Positions 25,476 to 35,173 of a stretch of DNA of 64,000 nt are shown in pieces. Both the position numbers and the translations under genes were made by a program. Source of the DNA: a bacterium (GTDB lineage Bacteria; B130-G9); contig DATLAJ010000057.1 of the NCBI GenBank assembly GCA_035527515.1, positions 1 through 64,000 of the forward strand, read 5' to 3'. Numbering within the stretch: the first letter of the stretch is position 1; every line of letters starts with the position of its first letter. The notes under the pieces were generated by a model, which saw only the letters and a list, made by a program, of their open reading frames with translations, did no database searches and was not told the DNA's origin.

Positions 25476-28244
25476 TTGTCATCTTTCAGCGGGGGCCCAC
25501 GCCGAAACAACCGACCTAGTGCGGTCAGGTCGGCGCTCGGGCCTATGCTGTTCCTGCTGGCGTTCTTCACCTATCTGAAGACCCTCTGCCCCACTATCTA
25601 TGTCGGCGACAGCGGGGAGCTCGTCACGGCCGCAAGCTGCCTGGGCATACCTCATCCGCCGGGCTACCCGATCTTCGTTATCTTGATCAGGCTCACAAGC
25701 ATTGTCTTCCCGTTTGGCTCGCTCGCCGAACGGTGTGCCCTCGCCTCGGCGCTGTTCGGGGCGGCGAGTGTGTTCGTTCTCTTCAGAATCTGCCTTTGCG
25801 TATCCGAAAGCGATCGCCGTAATAACCCGCCGCCACGCTTCGCTGTCCTGGGCTCGACGATAGCTGCCGTTGCCTTCACATTCTCCCTCACTTTCTGGTC
25901 GCAGACAACGATCGCAGAGGTCTATGCGCTTACTCTTCTGATGATTCTCTTGATACTCTATCTCGTTGTGCTGTGGCAGCGTGAACCAGATGGAAAGAGG
26001 GACCACAGGTTGCTCCTTGCCGCTGCGTTCATAGGCGGCCTGGGGCTGTCGAGCCACCACACAGTCGCCCTAATCCTCGCAGCGCTAGTCGTCTATGTAA
26101 TATACAGATCCCCCCGACTGCTCCGAAACAGCGGCGTAGTCTTCGGCGCAACGGTGCTCGGCGTTCTCGGGGCATCGGCCTACCTCTATCTCGCGTTCCG
26201 CGCCTCGACCAACCCACCGCTCAACTGGGGCATGCCAGAGACGCTCTCGCGATTTTGGGACCATATCCTACGCCGCGAATACGGCAGTTCGAGTCACACT
26301 GAGCGAACGTTCGCCCTTGTCATCAAACAGCTGGGCTTCTACGCTTCCATGCTCGTCAGACAGTTCACGCCGCTGGGCGTCATCCTCTCGGCAATCGGGC
26401 TCGCAGCTGCGGTCCGACGCCGAAACAAGGCGCTGCTCATGCTTCTTGCGTGCTTCTTGCTCAGCAGCCTGTTCTTCATCCTATATACCAATTACAGGCT
26501 CATCCCCCGCGACAAGTCCCTAGTCGAGGTCTTCTTCATCCCATCCTTCGCCGTCGCCGCCATCTTCCTCGCCCTCGGCGCCTCATCCGTGCTGCGGAAG
26601 GTTTGTGACCTGATAAAGTCGCGCAGCATGTCCGCTGTTGCGGCCATCGCCTTAGCGGTCTTGGTGTGTGCGCTGCCGTTGTTTGCCAACTACTTCTACA
26701 ACGACAAGAGCCGCAACTTCCTCACATACGACTACGGCGTCAACGTCATTAAATGCTTGCCAAGCGACGACGCCATCGTTTTCGTTGACCGGGACATGGA
26801 GGTCTTCACGCTGCTCTTTCTGAAGGATGTCGAGCGCACCTGTCCAAACATCGAAGTAATCGACCGCTCAGGCATCTTGAGGCGTGATTTTTACGTCAAG
26901 GACATGAGGCTGATGCCCGAAAAGCAGCGCCAGGTCGCTCAGTTGCAGGCGGAGCATCGGCTGTTTGGGGAGGAGACGAGGCCTATATGCTACGTGCCGG
27001 GCGTCGATCTCGGCGGCATCAAGGAGTTCAAGCTCAAGCCGGTCGGCGTCGCAACGCTGCTCGTTCCGGCCAAAGATGCGGGCGAGTTCTCTGAACGTGA
27101 GCGAGATGTGCCCGATACTCTCGTCAGCAGGAGCCTCGAAGACCCCACCATCTTCAAGGACTACACGTCTCGGTGCGTGGCCATGGTTTGGCAGCTACAG
27201 CTCGGCGACTCTTACTACTGGCAGGGCGATCGCGACAAGGGGAAGAGGTTATGGAGCGATTCAAGCAGGACTGCGGGGGACATTATGATCCTGCACACAA
27301 TGCTGGCGGAGAAGGCTGTTGGCTGCGGAGAGACACAAGTTGCAATAGAAGAGTACAAAAAGATCGCAGATATCAGGCCCCAAGACCAGCTCGTCCGCAT
27401 GAACCTCGGCATGTTGCTCGAGCGCGAGGGGAGGCTTCGCGAGGCGCTCGACGCGTTTGACAGCGTGCGCCGGGCAGACCCCACGTTCCTGCCAGCCCTC
27501 AAAGCCTGCGTCAACATCGAGGTCAGGCTCAAAAACTTCAAGAAAGCGATAGGGACGGCGAACCAGATCGCAAAGCTAGCGCCTCGCGACCCGAACTCGC
27601 TTCGCAATCTTGGCATCGTGCACGAGCTTGCCGGCGAATACCAGGAGTCGCTCGCTGCGTATCGGCGTTCTGTGGCGGTGAGTCCCACGTTTGCTCTGGC
27701 CTACGCGGATATAGCGCTTCTTCAGGAGAAGATGGGGGATGAAGACGCGGCAAGAGATGCGATGCGGCGTGCGCTTGCGCTCGATCCTGACCTTCCGACG
27801 AGGGATGCGCGGTTGAGTCAGAGCAGCTTGGCCGTGGAGCTGCTGGCAGAGGGCGAGGCGTCAGGGACGGAGGACCTTGAGAGCCTTTCGGCTGATCAGC
27901 TCCAGAGGAGGATGAGAGCCCTCGTCGCTGCCAAGCGTTATTCGCTGGCGATTGAGGTGTGCAAGCGCCTTGCACAGCTCAGGCCTAACAGCCCGCAACC
28001 GATGGTTGAGATGGGAATGCTGCTCGACCAGACTGGCAGGTTGCCGCAGGCCGAGGCGGCGTTCAAGAAGGCGCTTTCGATCGATCCTGATTCTGTCGAG
28101 GCGCACAATGCGCTTGGCGTCGTCTATGCTAAGCGCAAGCAATACAAAGATGCGCGGCGCGAGTGGGAGGCGGCGCTTAAGCTGAAGCCGGATTCCGCGG
28201 GCACGCTGAGCAATCTCAAGCAGCTCGAGCAGCTCGGGTATTAA
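25476..28244 (+). CDS. DUF2723 membrane glycosyltransferase with C-terminal TPR domain
   Basis: This 922-residue protein has the DUF2723 signature near residues 43-68 (GDSGELVTAASCLGI then HPPGYP), followed by about ten hydrophobic segments to residue 415. DUF2723 proteins are GT-C-fold enzymes related to protein O-mannosyltransferases; the acidic GDSGE loop is the likely catalytic site. From about residue 590 at least six TPR units follow (for example NLGMLLEREGRLREALDAF). The chosen TTG has GGATAGG next to it; a start at Met24 would shorten a polar N-terminus. It begins 24 bp after the giant secreted protein, so the two may be co-transcribed. Glycosylation of the neighbouring exported proteins is possible but is only inference. 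Confidence 0.78.
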   Translation: MSSFSGGPRRNNRPSAVRSALGPMLFLLAFFTYLKTLCPTIYVGDSGELVTAASCLGIPHPPGYPIFVILIRLTSIVFPFGSLAERCALASALFGAASVFVLFRICLCVSESDRRNNPPPRFAVLGSTIAAVAFTFSLTFWSQTTIAEVYALTLLMILLILYLVVLWQREPDGKRDHRLLLAAAFIGGLGLSSHHTVALILAALVVYVIYRSPRLLRNSGVVFGATVLGVLGASAYLYLAFRASTNPPLNWGMPETLSRFWDHILRREYGSSSHTERTFALVIKQLGFYASMLVRQFTPLGVILSAIGLAAAVRRRNKALLMLLACFLLSSLFFILYTNYRLIPRDKSLVEVFFIPSFAVAAIFLALGASSVLRKVCDLIKSRSMSAVAAIALAVLVCALPLFANYFYNDKSRNFLTYDYGVNVIKCLPSDDAIVFVDRDMEVFTLLFLKDVERTCPNIEVIDRSGILRRDFYVKDMRLMPEKQRQVAQLQAEHRLFGEETRPICYVPGVDLGGIKEFKLKPVGVATLLVPAKDAGEFSERERDVPDTLVSRSLEDPTIFKDYTSRCVAMVWQLQLGDSYYWQGDRDKGKRLWSDSSRTAGDIMILHTMLAEKAVGCGETQVAIEEYKKIADIRPQDQLVRMNLGMLLEREGRLREALDAFDSVRRADPTFLPALKACVNIEVRLKNFKKAIGTANQIAKLAPRDPNSLRNLGIVHELAGEYQESLAAYRRSVAVSPTFALAYADIALLQEKMGDEDAARDAMRRALALDPDLPTRDARLSQSSLAVELLAEGEASGTEDLESLSADQLQRRMRALVAAKRYSLAIEVCKRLAQLRPNSPQPMVEMGMLLDQTGRLPQAEAAFKKALSIDPDSVEAHNALGVVYAKRKQYKDARREWEAALKLKPDSAGTLSNLKQLEQLGY

Positions 28245-28325
28245 GGCCCAAATCGCGCAGCCCCGGCGGACGAATGTTGCAGGCAATTACGGCAGCTGGG
28301 GCCGAGCACAGAGAAATCTCCCCGC

Positions 28326-28760
28326 TCACTCAATAAATAGGTTGACGCGGGTCTTGCCCTTCTCGTCCTCGATCTCGATGATGTTCTCGTCCTCGAGGTC
28401 ATCCAGATGCGCCACGAGCGCCTCAATGTCTATGTCGAGTCCCTCGATCTTGGTCTTGCCCGCCTTGGAAAGGAACTTCCCACCGAGTTTGGCCAGCGAC
28501 AGCGGAAGCTTGATGTTCACCTTGGGCTTCTCCTGGTCGCCCTCAAAGACCTGTATCCGTAGCTTCTTGCCCTTGAGCGATTTTTTGTCTTTAACCTTGA
28601 CGGCTCCAGCGGAACTTGTGCCCGTCGTGAAGTGAACCGCGCCGCCTCCAACGGATTTCAGCAGCCCAGCCGCATCGTCCGCAGATATCTTGCCGTCCTC
28701 GACCATCTTCAGGATGCGCATGCGCTCCTCGTGAACGGAATCCTGGTTCTCAATTGCCAT
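28326..28760 (-). CDS. SHOCT-like / YvlB N-terminal-type protein
   Basis: This 144-residue protein has the N-terminal motif ERMRILKMVEDGKISADDAAGLL, the short helical domain found at the start of YvlB/LiaX-like and other SHOCT-like proteins. The rest holds a strand-rich segment (LRIQVFEG, VNIKLPLSLAKLG) and an acidic end, DIEALVAHLDDLED then VNLFIE, a layout common to this group. Start ATG with GGGAGA upstream. It follows gatB by 12 bp and is probably in the same transcript. Function is not established; related proteins are linked to envelope stress or oligomerisation. Confidence 0.65.
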   Translation of the reverse strand: MAIENQDSVHEERMRILKMVEDGKISADDAAGLLKSVGGGAVHFTTGTSSAGAVKVKDKKSLKGKKLRIQVFEGDQEKPKVNIKLPLSLAKLGGKFLSKAGKTKIEGLDIDIEALVAHLDDLEDENIIEIEDEKGKTRVNLFIE

Positions 28761-28772
28761 CTTTCTCTCCCT

Positions 28773-30233
28773 CTATTTGTTATTCTCCACAATTACTTCT
28801 CTAACGAGGCGATTGATAGTCTCGGGATCAGCCTGCCCCTTGGTGCGCTTCATCACCTGCCCAACGAAGAACCCGAGCACGTTGAGCTTGCCCTTCTTTA
28901 TCTTCGCAAGGAGGTCCGGCCTTGAATCGGCGACCTCGCGGATTATGTCGCAGATGAGGCCCTCGTCCGAAACCGTTGACAGATTCTGTTCGGTGACGAT
29001 CGTCTTGGGAGCTTTGCCCGTCTCGAGGACCTGCTCGAAGACATCCTTCGCGATCTTGCCGCTGATCTTGCCGTCCTTAACCAGGGCGAGAAGCTCGGCC
29101 AGATGTTCGGGCGATACTGGGCACTCATTGATGCTGATGTTGCGCTCTTTGACGACCCGGAGAACTGATCCCATGACCCAATTGCTGACCGCTTTGCCGT
29201 CGCCGTGAAGCGAGGCGGCTTTCTCGAAGTAGTCCGCGACCTCCTGGCTGGCCGTGAGGACAGAGGCGTCGTAGTCGGAAATGCCATACTGCTCGATCAG
29301 TCGCCGGCGCTTTGCATCCGGGAGCTCCGGCAGCGTCCGCCCTATCTCCGCTGTCCACTCGTCGTTCGCGTCGAGAAAGACCAGGTCAGGCTCCGGGAAA
29401 TACCTGTAGTCGTGTGACTCCTCCTTGCTCCTCATCAGGAAAGTCCTGCCTGAGGCGGCATTGAACCCATAGGTCGCCTGCTCGACTGCCCCACCGGCCT
29501 CGATGACGTCCTGGTGCCGCATCATCTCGTATTCAAGCGCGCGCTTGGCGAACCTGAACGAGTTGAGGTTCTTGATCTCGCATCTGGTCCCCAGGCTGCC
29601 GTCCTCGTTGCGAAGTGATATGTTCGCATCGCACCTGAGGCTGCCCTCCTCCATGTTGCAGTCGCTCACGCCGCAGTATCGCATGATCGTCCTGAGTTTC
29701 AGCAGGTATTGTCGGGCCTCCTCTGGGCTTTCGAGGTCTGGCTCGCTCACTACCTCAATGAGAGGCACGCCGCAGCGGTTGAAATCGATCAGGCTTGTCC
29801 CCTCGAGGTTGACCTGCTCGTTATGCAGCGACTTGCCAGAGTCCTCCTCGAGGTGGAGGCGGTTTATGCGGATGCGTTTCTGCCTGACGTTTCCCGCCTC
29901 GTCCTGAACATCGATGCTTATGTAGCCGTCTGTCGCGAGCGGCAGCTCGAACTGCGTGATCTGAAAGCCTTTCGGGAGATCAGGATAGAAATAGTTCTTG
30001 CGGGCAAACTGGCTCCGTGGACTTATCTTGCAGTTGAGGGCGAGGGCCGCCTTGATCGCCAGCTCAACTGCCCTTTTGTTGAGAACGGGAAGCACGCCCG
30101 GCAGACCCAGGCAAACCGGACAGGTGTTGGAGTTTGGCTTGGCGCCGAACTGGGTGCTGCACGAGCAGAATATCTTGCTCGCGGTTTTGAGCTGGACATG
30201 AACCTCGATACCGACGACGGGTTTGGGTTTCAT
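28773..30233 (-). CDS. gatB: Asp-tRNA(Asn)/Glu-tRNA(Gln) amidotransferase subunit B
   Basis: The 486-residue protein begins KPKPVVGIEVHVQL, the conserved GatB start. The zinc-site cysteines CSCS and CPVCLGLPGVLPVLN follow. The GatB/YqeY C-terminal domain is recognisable by VQ-type helices such as SGKIAKDVFEQVLETGKAP. GatB binds the mischarged tRNA and activates the acyl group for amidation by the GatCAB complex. I chose the ATG over an in-frame TTG 36 bp upstream because the family begins a few residues before GIEVHVQL; the ribosome-binding site is weak for either. No gatA or gatC lies in the window. It sits downstream of glycogen phosphorylase. Confidence 0.92.
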   Translation of the reverse strand: MKPKPVVGIEVHVQLKTASKIFCSCSTQFGAKPNSNTCPVCLGLPGVLPVLNKRAVELAIKAALALNCKISPRSQFARKNYFYPDLPKGFQITQFELPLATDGYISIDVQDEAGNVRQKRIRINRLHLEEDSGKSLHNEQVNLEGTSLIDFNRCGVPLIEVVSEPDLESPEEARQYLLKLRTIMRYCGVSDCNMEEGSLRCDANISLRNEDGSLGTRCEIKNLNSFRFAKRALEYEMMRHQDVIEAGGAVEQATYGFNAASGRTFLMRSKEESHDYRYFPEPDLVFLDANDEWTAEIGRTLPELPDAKRRRLIEQYGISDYDASVLTASQEVADYFEKAASLHGDGKAVSNWVMGSVLRVVKERNISINECPVSPEHLAELLALVKDGKISGKIAKDVFEQVLETGKAPKTIVTEQNLSTVSDEGLICDIIREVADSRPDLLAKIKKGKLNVLGFFVGQVMKRTKGQADPETINRLVREVIVENNK

Positions 30234-30341
30234 GGCAATAGATTCTATGGTGCGGGGCTTAAAGTTCAAGGTCTCCCGCAGCCCCCGAAATGAGATTGAC
30301 TGTTATCGGTCTAGAACGTTGATTACCAGGGACAACACAGA

Positions 30342-32810
30342 TCAGCGCCGGCGCGTCGATAAAACTGGCTTTATATGCCAGATATCCTGCGCGTACTCCC
30401 GGATGGAGCGGTCGCTCGAGAACTTGCCCATCCGGGCCACGTTCAGTATCGCCTTCTTCGTCCAAGTGGCGACATCAGCGAACGTTTCCGAGGCACGGCG
30501 CTGCGCCTCGAGATAGGACGGGAAGTCGGCGAGGTGGTAGTATCTGTCGTTGTGGTCAAGAAGGTTGTGAAATACCCACCTAAACAGGCCGGGTTCGTTG
30601 GCCGAGAACATGTCACCGTTGATCGAATCCAACACTCTCTTGACATCCGGATTCGTCTGGTAGTGCTCCCGCGGGTTATATGACCTTTCCCGGTCTAGCC
30701 TCTGAACGTCAGCGATTTTCAGGCCAAAAATGAAGATGTTGTCCTCTCCAACCTCCTCCCGAATCTCTATGTTCGCTCCGTCCAGCGTGCCGATGGTCAG
30801 CGCCCCGTTCAGCGCGAACTTCATGTTCCCTGTGCCCGAGGCCTCCATGCCGGCGGTAGATATCTGCTCGCTCAGGTCGGTCGCTGGCACGATCACCTCA
30901 GCGAGCGAGACGCGGTAGTCAGGGACGAAGGCGACTTTTAGAAGGCCATCTACCCTCGGGTCATTGTTGATGACGCGCGCCACGTTGTTTATGAGCTTGA
31001 TGATCATCTTGGCAACCCAGTATCCGGGCGCGGCCTTGCCGGCGAAAACGAACGTGCGAGGGACGGCGGGGACCTTTCGGTCTTCCACGAGGATCAAATA
31101 CTCGCGAATAATATGCAGGACATTCAGTAGCTGGCGCTTGTATTCGTGAATCCGCTTTGCCTGCACGTCGAACAGGGAGTTCGCGTTCACCACGACAGAG
31201 GTAGTGTCCTTGATCACCTTCGCTAGCCTCTCCTTGTTGGCAAGCTTGACTCGTCGGAATCGCTCCTGAAACCCCGCGTCGTCTGCGCAGGGCTCGAGCC
31301 TGGCTAGCTGGTCGAGGTCCTTGATCCAATCATCGCCAATCCGCTCCGTGATCAGGTCTGCCAGCCCGGGGTTCGCAAGTTTCAGCCACCGACGAGGCGT
31401 TATTCCGTTGGTCTTGTTGTTGAACTTCTCTGGCCATATCTCGTAGAAGTCGGGGAAGAGAACTGTCCTGACGAGTCCCGAATGAAGGGCGGAGACGCCA
31501 TTGACGGAATGGCTTCCGATTGTGGCGAGATGCGCCATTCGAACCTGCTTTTGCTCGCCCTCCTCGACAATCGATGTTCGGCGGAGTTTGTCCACATCGC
31601 CGGGGTAGAGTGTGGCGATGTCATCCAGGAAACAGCGGTTTATCTCATAGATGATCTGTAGGTGGCGTGGCAGAACTCGTTCGAACAACGCGACAGGCCA
31701 CCTCTCGAGCGCCTCTGGCAGCAGAGTGTGGTTTGTGTAGGCCATTGTCCTGCAAGTGACGTCCCACGCGCTTTCCCATGGCACCGATTTCTCGTCAACA
31801 AGTATCCGCATAAGCTCCGCAACTGCCAACGCAGGGTGCGTGTCGTTAAGCTGGATGGCGACCTTTTCGGGGAACATCTCGAAGGATGCGTGTGCGATCT
31901 CGTATCTCCTGACGATGTCCCTGACCGCGCACGCTACAAGGAAATACTCCTGTATGAGTCGCAATTCGCGGCCCTCGGCCTTGGCATCTGAGGGATACAG
32001 AACTTTCGACACGGTCTCGGAGCCGATCTTCTGCTCGACCGCCTTGAAGTAGTCCCCATCGTTGAATATCTCCATGTCGAACTCCTGAGAGGCGCGGGCG
32101 GAGTAAAGCCTGAGGCAGTTGACAGTTTCACCTCCGTAACCGGCTATTGGCATGTCGTAGGGCACGCCGATGATGAGCTGCCAATCCAGCCACATCGGGT
32201 TGTCGGCGCCATCTTTGGCCCGATAGTTCTCGACCCGGCCGTAGATTGGCACGGGGCAGGCCTTGCCGTATCGCTCGAGCTCCCACGGCGTCTTGTAGGC
32301 AAGCCAGCTGTCTGGCTTCTCCTTCTGATACCCGTCGGCTATCTCCTGCCTGAACAGCCCATATTCATAGTTGATACCATAGCCGTAGCCCGGTAAGTCG
32401 AGCGTCGCCAGAGAATCAAGAAAACAAGCCGCCAGCCGGCCGAGCCCGCCATTGCCGAGCGCAGCGTCGAACTCACTGTTCTCAACCGCTAGAGGGTCTG
32501 CGCCGAGCTTGAGAATGACATCTTGGCAGATGTCGGAGAGACCCAGATTGCAGAGGTTATTGCCAAGTGAGCGGCCCATGAGGAACTCGGCGGAAAGGTA
32601 GTGCACCCTTTTGGCGTCGGCCTTACTGTGGCGTAGTCTGGTCTTGAGCATCCTATCGACGAGCAGGTCCCTGACGGCAAGAGAGACGGCCCAAAAAAAG
32701 TCTTTTGCTCGTGCCTCCTTGAGAGCCTTGCCCAGAGAAAACTTGATATGCTGTCGAACTGACCGCTCAAACGCCGCAGCTGATACTTCACTTCTCACGT
32801 CCGTTATCAT
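30342..32810 (-). CDS. glgP: Glycogen/maltodextrin phosphorylase
   Basis: The 822-residue length is typical. Family motifs are present: RVHYLSAEFLMGRSLGNN near the N-terminus, the LGNGGLGRLAACFLDSLA glycine-rich loop, and the PLP-lysine region EASGTGNMKFALNGALTIGT near residue 655, with the GTLDGANIEI phosphate-site sequence after it. The enzyme releases glucose 1-phosphate from alpha-1,4-glucan in the cytoplasm. The minus-strand neighbours (HU, sugar kinase, anti-sigma module, gatB) do not form a glycogen operon, and no glgA, glgB or glgC is visible. The ATG has AGCGGAG just upstream. I see no motif that separates glycogen from maltodextrin specificity. Confidence 0.93.
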   Translation of the reverse strand: MITDVRSEVSAAAFERSVRQHIKFSLGKALKEARAKDFFWAVSLAVRDLLVDRMLKTRLRHSKADAKRVHYLSAEFLMGRSLGNNLCNLGLSDICQDVILKLGADPLAVENSEFDAALGNGGLGRLAACFLDSLATLDLPGYGYGINYEYGLFRQEIADGYQKEKPDSWLAYKTPWELERYGKACPVPIYGRVENYRAKDGADNPMWLDWQLIIGVPYDMPIAGYGGETVNCLRLYSARASQEFDMEIFNDGDYFKAVEQKIGSETVSKVLYPSDAKAEGRELRLIQEYFLVACAVRDIVRRYEIAHASFEMFPEKVAIQLNDTHPALAVAELMRILVDEKSVPWESAWDVTCRTMAYTNHTLLPEALERWPVALFERVLPRHLQIIYEINRCFLDDIATLYPGDVDKLRRTSIVEEGEQKQVRMAHLATIGSHSVNGVSALHSGLVRTVLFPDFYEIWPEKFNNKTNGITPRRWLKLANPGLADLITERIGDDWIKDLDQLARLEPCADDAGFQERFRRVKLANKERLAKVIKDTTSVVVNANSLFDVQAKRIHEYKRQLLNVLHIIREYLILVEDRKVPAVPRTFVFAGKAAPGYWVAKMIIKLINNVARVINNDPRVDGLLKVAFVPDYRVSLAEVIVPATDLSEQISTAGMEASGTGNMKFALNGALTIGTLDGANIEIREEVGEDNIFIFGLKIADVQRLDRERSYNPREHYQTNPDVKRVLDSINGDMFSANEPGLFRWVFHNLLDHNDRYYHLADFPSYLEAQRRASETFADVATWTKKAILNVARMGKFSSDRSIREYAQDIWHIKPVLSTRRR

Positions 32811-32901
32811 CTCCGCTCATTGTATGACTAACAAGCCGCATTCACTACAGACCACCTGTATGCGCTGTCGGCGCCCATTGCCGCTCGTCAGTCAAGCAGC
32901 C

Positions 32902-33735
32902 CTATTCGAAGGCCTTGACCGCCTCGTCAACAGTTTCGAAAGACTCGCAGATTCTGTGCATTCTGACTACCTCAAACAGGGCGCGGACCGCCTTGGTCAT
33001 CCCTGCTATCTTCAGGTCGCCTCCTCTCGCGTTCAATATCCTCAAACAGGAAAGAAAAGCGCCCAGCCCAGAACTATCGACAAAATCGAGGTTCCCGATG
33101 TCTAGAACAACTTGGCCGCTCTCGTTCAGGATTGGCAAGATATCCCGCTTGAACTCTTCAACATTACTCGCCTCCAGAGAGCGTCCTGGCAGCTTTACAA
33201 CAGAAACATCTCCGACCTTCTCAACCTTCAGTTCCATTACTATTGCTCCTTGGCTGAATTTCCTGCGATTCTGTTTTTTCTGACCGTCGTTCCTATATTT
33301 AGCCAGAACAATGCAGTTCCGACCATCCTTTCCCCGCAAATACATCACCTTATCTACGCTGTGTTCGATGATGTAAAGCCCGTAACCGCCCTCACGACCC
33401 TTGTCCAACATCGGCAACTGCTGGGGCTCGGGGTGAAACTCGACGCCCCAGTGATATAACTTCATCACAACCCGATCAGCATAGGTGTCAGCTGATATCT
33501 CAATGCGCCCATCGGTGCGCCCATTATACGCATGCCTGATGATATTGCTCGTGGTCTCAGTCAAAGCTAGTTCAAGCAAGTTGGTAGCTTCCTCATCGAG
33601 CACAGAGGCATCACAGACGTGTCGGACGAAGTCGCGGACCGCGGCCAGCTCAGCAAGGTCGCTGGTTACTTTTTTCTCTGCATGAGATAAGAGCTCAGGT
33701 TCCTGTCGGTTCTGACTGCTGACAGCGTTTGACAT
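32902..33735 (-). CDS. RsbW-like anti-sigma kinase fused to RsbV-like STAS domain
   Basis: One 277-residue frame carries two proteins that are normally separate. Residues 1-155 match RsbW/SpoIIAB-type HATPase domains, with the N box LALTETTSNIIRHAY and the G box GREGGYGLYIIEHSVD. Residues 167-277 are a STAS anti-sigma-antagonist domain with the phosphorylatable serine in VDSSGLGAFLSCL. The STAS part has its own likely start at 33237, an ATG with GGAG eight bases upstream, so both a fusion and a free STAS protein may be made. A TTG 18 bp upstream is an alternative first start. Such pairs normally control a sigma factor by partner switching; no sigma factor or PP2C phosphatase lies nearby. The frame between the domains is open. 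Confidence 0.8.
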   Translation of the reverse strand: MSNAVSSQNRQEPELLSHAEKKVTSDLAELAAVRDFVRHVCDASVLDEEATNLLELALTETTSNIIRHAYNGRTDGRIEISADTYADRVVMKLYHWGVEFHPEPQQLPMLDKGREGGYGLYIIEHSVDKVMYLRGKDGRNCIVLAKYRNDGQKKQNRRKFSQGAIVMELKVEKVGDVSVVKLPGRSLEASNVEEFKRDILPILNESGQVVLDIGNLDFVDSSGLGAFLSCLRILNARGGDLKIAGMTKAVRALFEVVRMHRICESFETVDEAVKAFE

Positions 33736-33829
33736 CTTGCCCAAACGTTTCAACTCTTAATGCCTTCCCTTACCTTGTGAGACCAGTGCAAAAAACAGCA
33801 AGCCCTAAAAACCGCTACCCGCCAAGAGT

Positions 33830-35017
33830 TCAAGACTCATTATCAATCTTATCAAACGGCGTTTCCGAGTCAACGCTTATATCTCGATCGCTTCCAGCGT
33901 CTCTCATACGCCGGTTAATGAACTCATTGGCAGCATCAAGCCAGTGCGCCAGCATATTGCATAGATCAACAAAACCCGCGCAGCGCCGGGCGGCCTTAAG
34001 GGCGTTTGCGAGCGCGCGTGGGACATAGCGCACGAGTTCAGACTCGCCTCGCTGCCCAACCAAGGATACATAGGTGCCTGCCGCCTTGAGGCATCTTTGG
34101 ACCGCGCACACACAAAGCGCCCTGCTCAAGCCAAGCCGGCGCAGAGTGTTACGAGGCCTTGCCGGCAGTAGCGAGAAATAATGGTCAAAGAGCTCCTGTT
34201 GATCGTCACGCTCAAGCGGCACGTAAGGGTCAAAGATGAGCGAGGCAATGTCGTAGAGAATCGGGCCTAGCCGCGCATCCTGAAAATCGATCACATGAGG
34301 CCTGGCGTTTCTAATCATGAGGTTGCGCGAGTGGTAGTCGCGGTGCGTAAAGACCAGTTCCTGGCTCATCATCTCCCTGCATATCGCCTGGAAGTCTCTC
34401 TCGATGATGCTTCTTTCCGACCGGCTTAACTTTCTCCGTAGCACGATGTGCGAGAATGAGTCTAAGAAGCTGTTCAACTCCCATAAGAATCGATCGGCTG
34501 AGAATGAGTAGCTGTAGGCCGTGCAGTCTCGGGGGACTTCCGGGGGCGGAAACTGCATGTAAACGAGATATTCGATAGCGGTTCGGTAGATGTCCTTGAC
34601 GTTCTCCGTGCCGGCCTGGCCGATCAGATCGAAAAGCCTCGTATCCCCCAGGTCCTCTATGACAAGAAAGCCCAGGTGGTGGATGGCGAGATACATTTTC
34701 GGCACTGGCACACCACAGTTTTCGATGTAGCGCCCAACATCCACGATGATGCGGCTTGCTCTAGCCGAGCCATTGCCCGGCAGCAACATTGCGATTAGGG
34801 AGCATTCCTGAGGCCTGTCCAGGCCGCCGAAATCCTGGCCCAGTTCTGCGGCTTCGGAGCAGCTTTGGAGAAACCGTTGAGCCTTCTCCGTATCGGCAAA
34901 CTCTAACCTGAAGAACTGTCTGGTCGAGACATCGCCTCTTAGTTTGGTGAGGACAAGGCCTGCGGTAGCGTCAGCAACCTGCTCGATGTGGGGTGGAAAC
35001 GTTGAGTGCTTCGACAT
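33830..35017 (-). CDS. Phosphotransferase family kinase, AmgK-like
   Basis: This 395-residue protein has the APH/choline-kinase fold signature. The N-terminal nucleotide lobe has DVSTRQFFRLE and GFLVIEDLGD; the catalytic loop is VFTHRDYHSRNLMI with the catalytic Asp; the metal-binding DFG-equivalent is VIDFQDARLGPILYDIASL. HRDYHSRNLM and DFQDAR.GP are typical of AmgK-type N-acetylmuramate/N-acetylglucosamine anomeric kinases, which work in cell-wall recycling. The start ATG gives MSKHSTFPP; the 44 codons upstream read like noncoding sequence. The nucleotidyltransferase MurU, usual AmgK partner, is not adjacent, so the substrate is unproven. Confidence 0.75.
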   Translation of the reverse strand: MSKHSTFPPHIEQVADATAGLVLTKLRGDVSTRQFFRLEFADTEKAQRFLQSCSEAAELGQDFGGLDRPQECSLIAMLLPGNGSARASRIIVDVGRYIENCGVPVPKMYLAIHHLGFLVIEDLGDTRLFDLIGQAGTENVKDIYRTAIEYLVYMQFPPPEVPRDCTAYSYSFSADRFLWELNSFLDSFSHIVLRRKLSRSERSIIERDFQAICREMMSQELVFTHRDYHSRNLMIRNARPHVIDFQDARLGPILYDIASLIFDPYVPLERDDQQELFDHYFSLLPARPRNTLRRLGLSRALCVCAVQRCLKAAGTYVSLVGQRGESELVRYVPRALANALKAARRCAGFVDLCNMLAHWLDAANEFINRRMRDAGSDRDISVDSETPFDKIDNES

Positions 35018-35173
35018 CACCGTTGGACAGGCACAAGAGAATACTTGTCTTGTCCACAGAGGAGCTGCCGTAGGCACAAGAACATGGCGGCGCTTGAGGT
35101 CACCCCGTGACCCTGGGCGCCGCCAGCATCCACATCCTCGGTTGCGCAAATCCGCACAAGATATGACCTGCTC

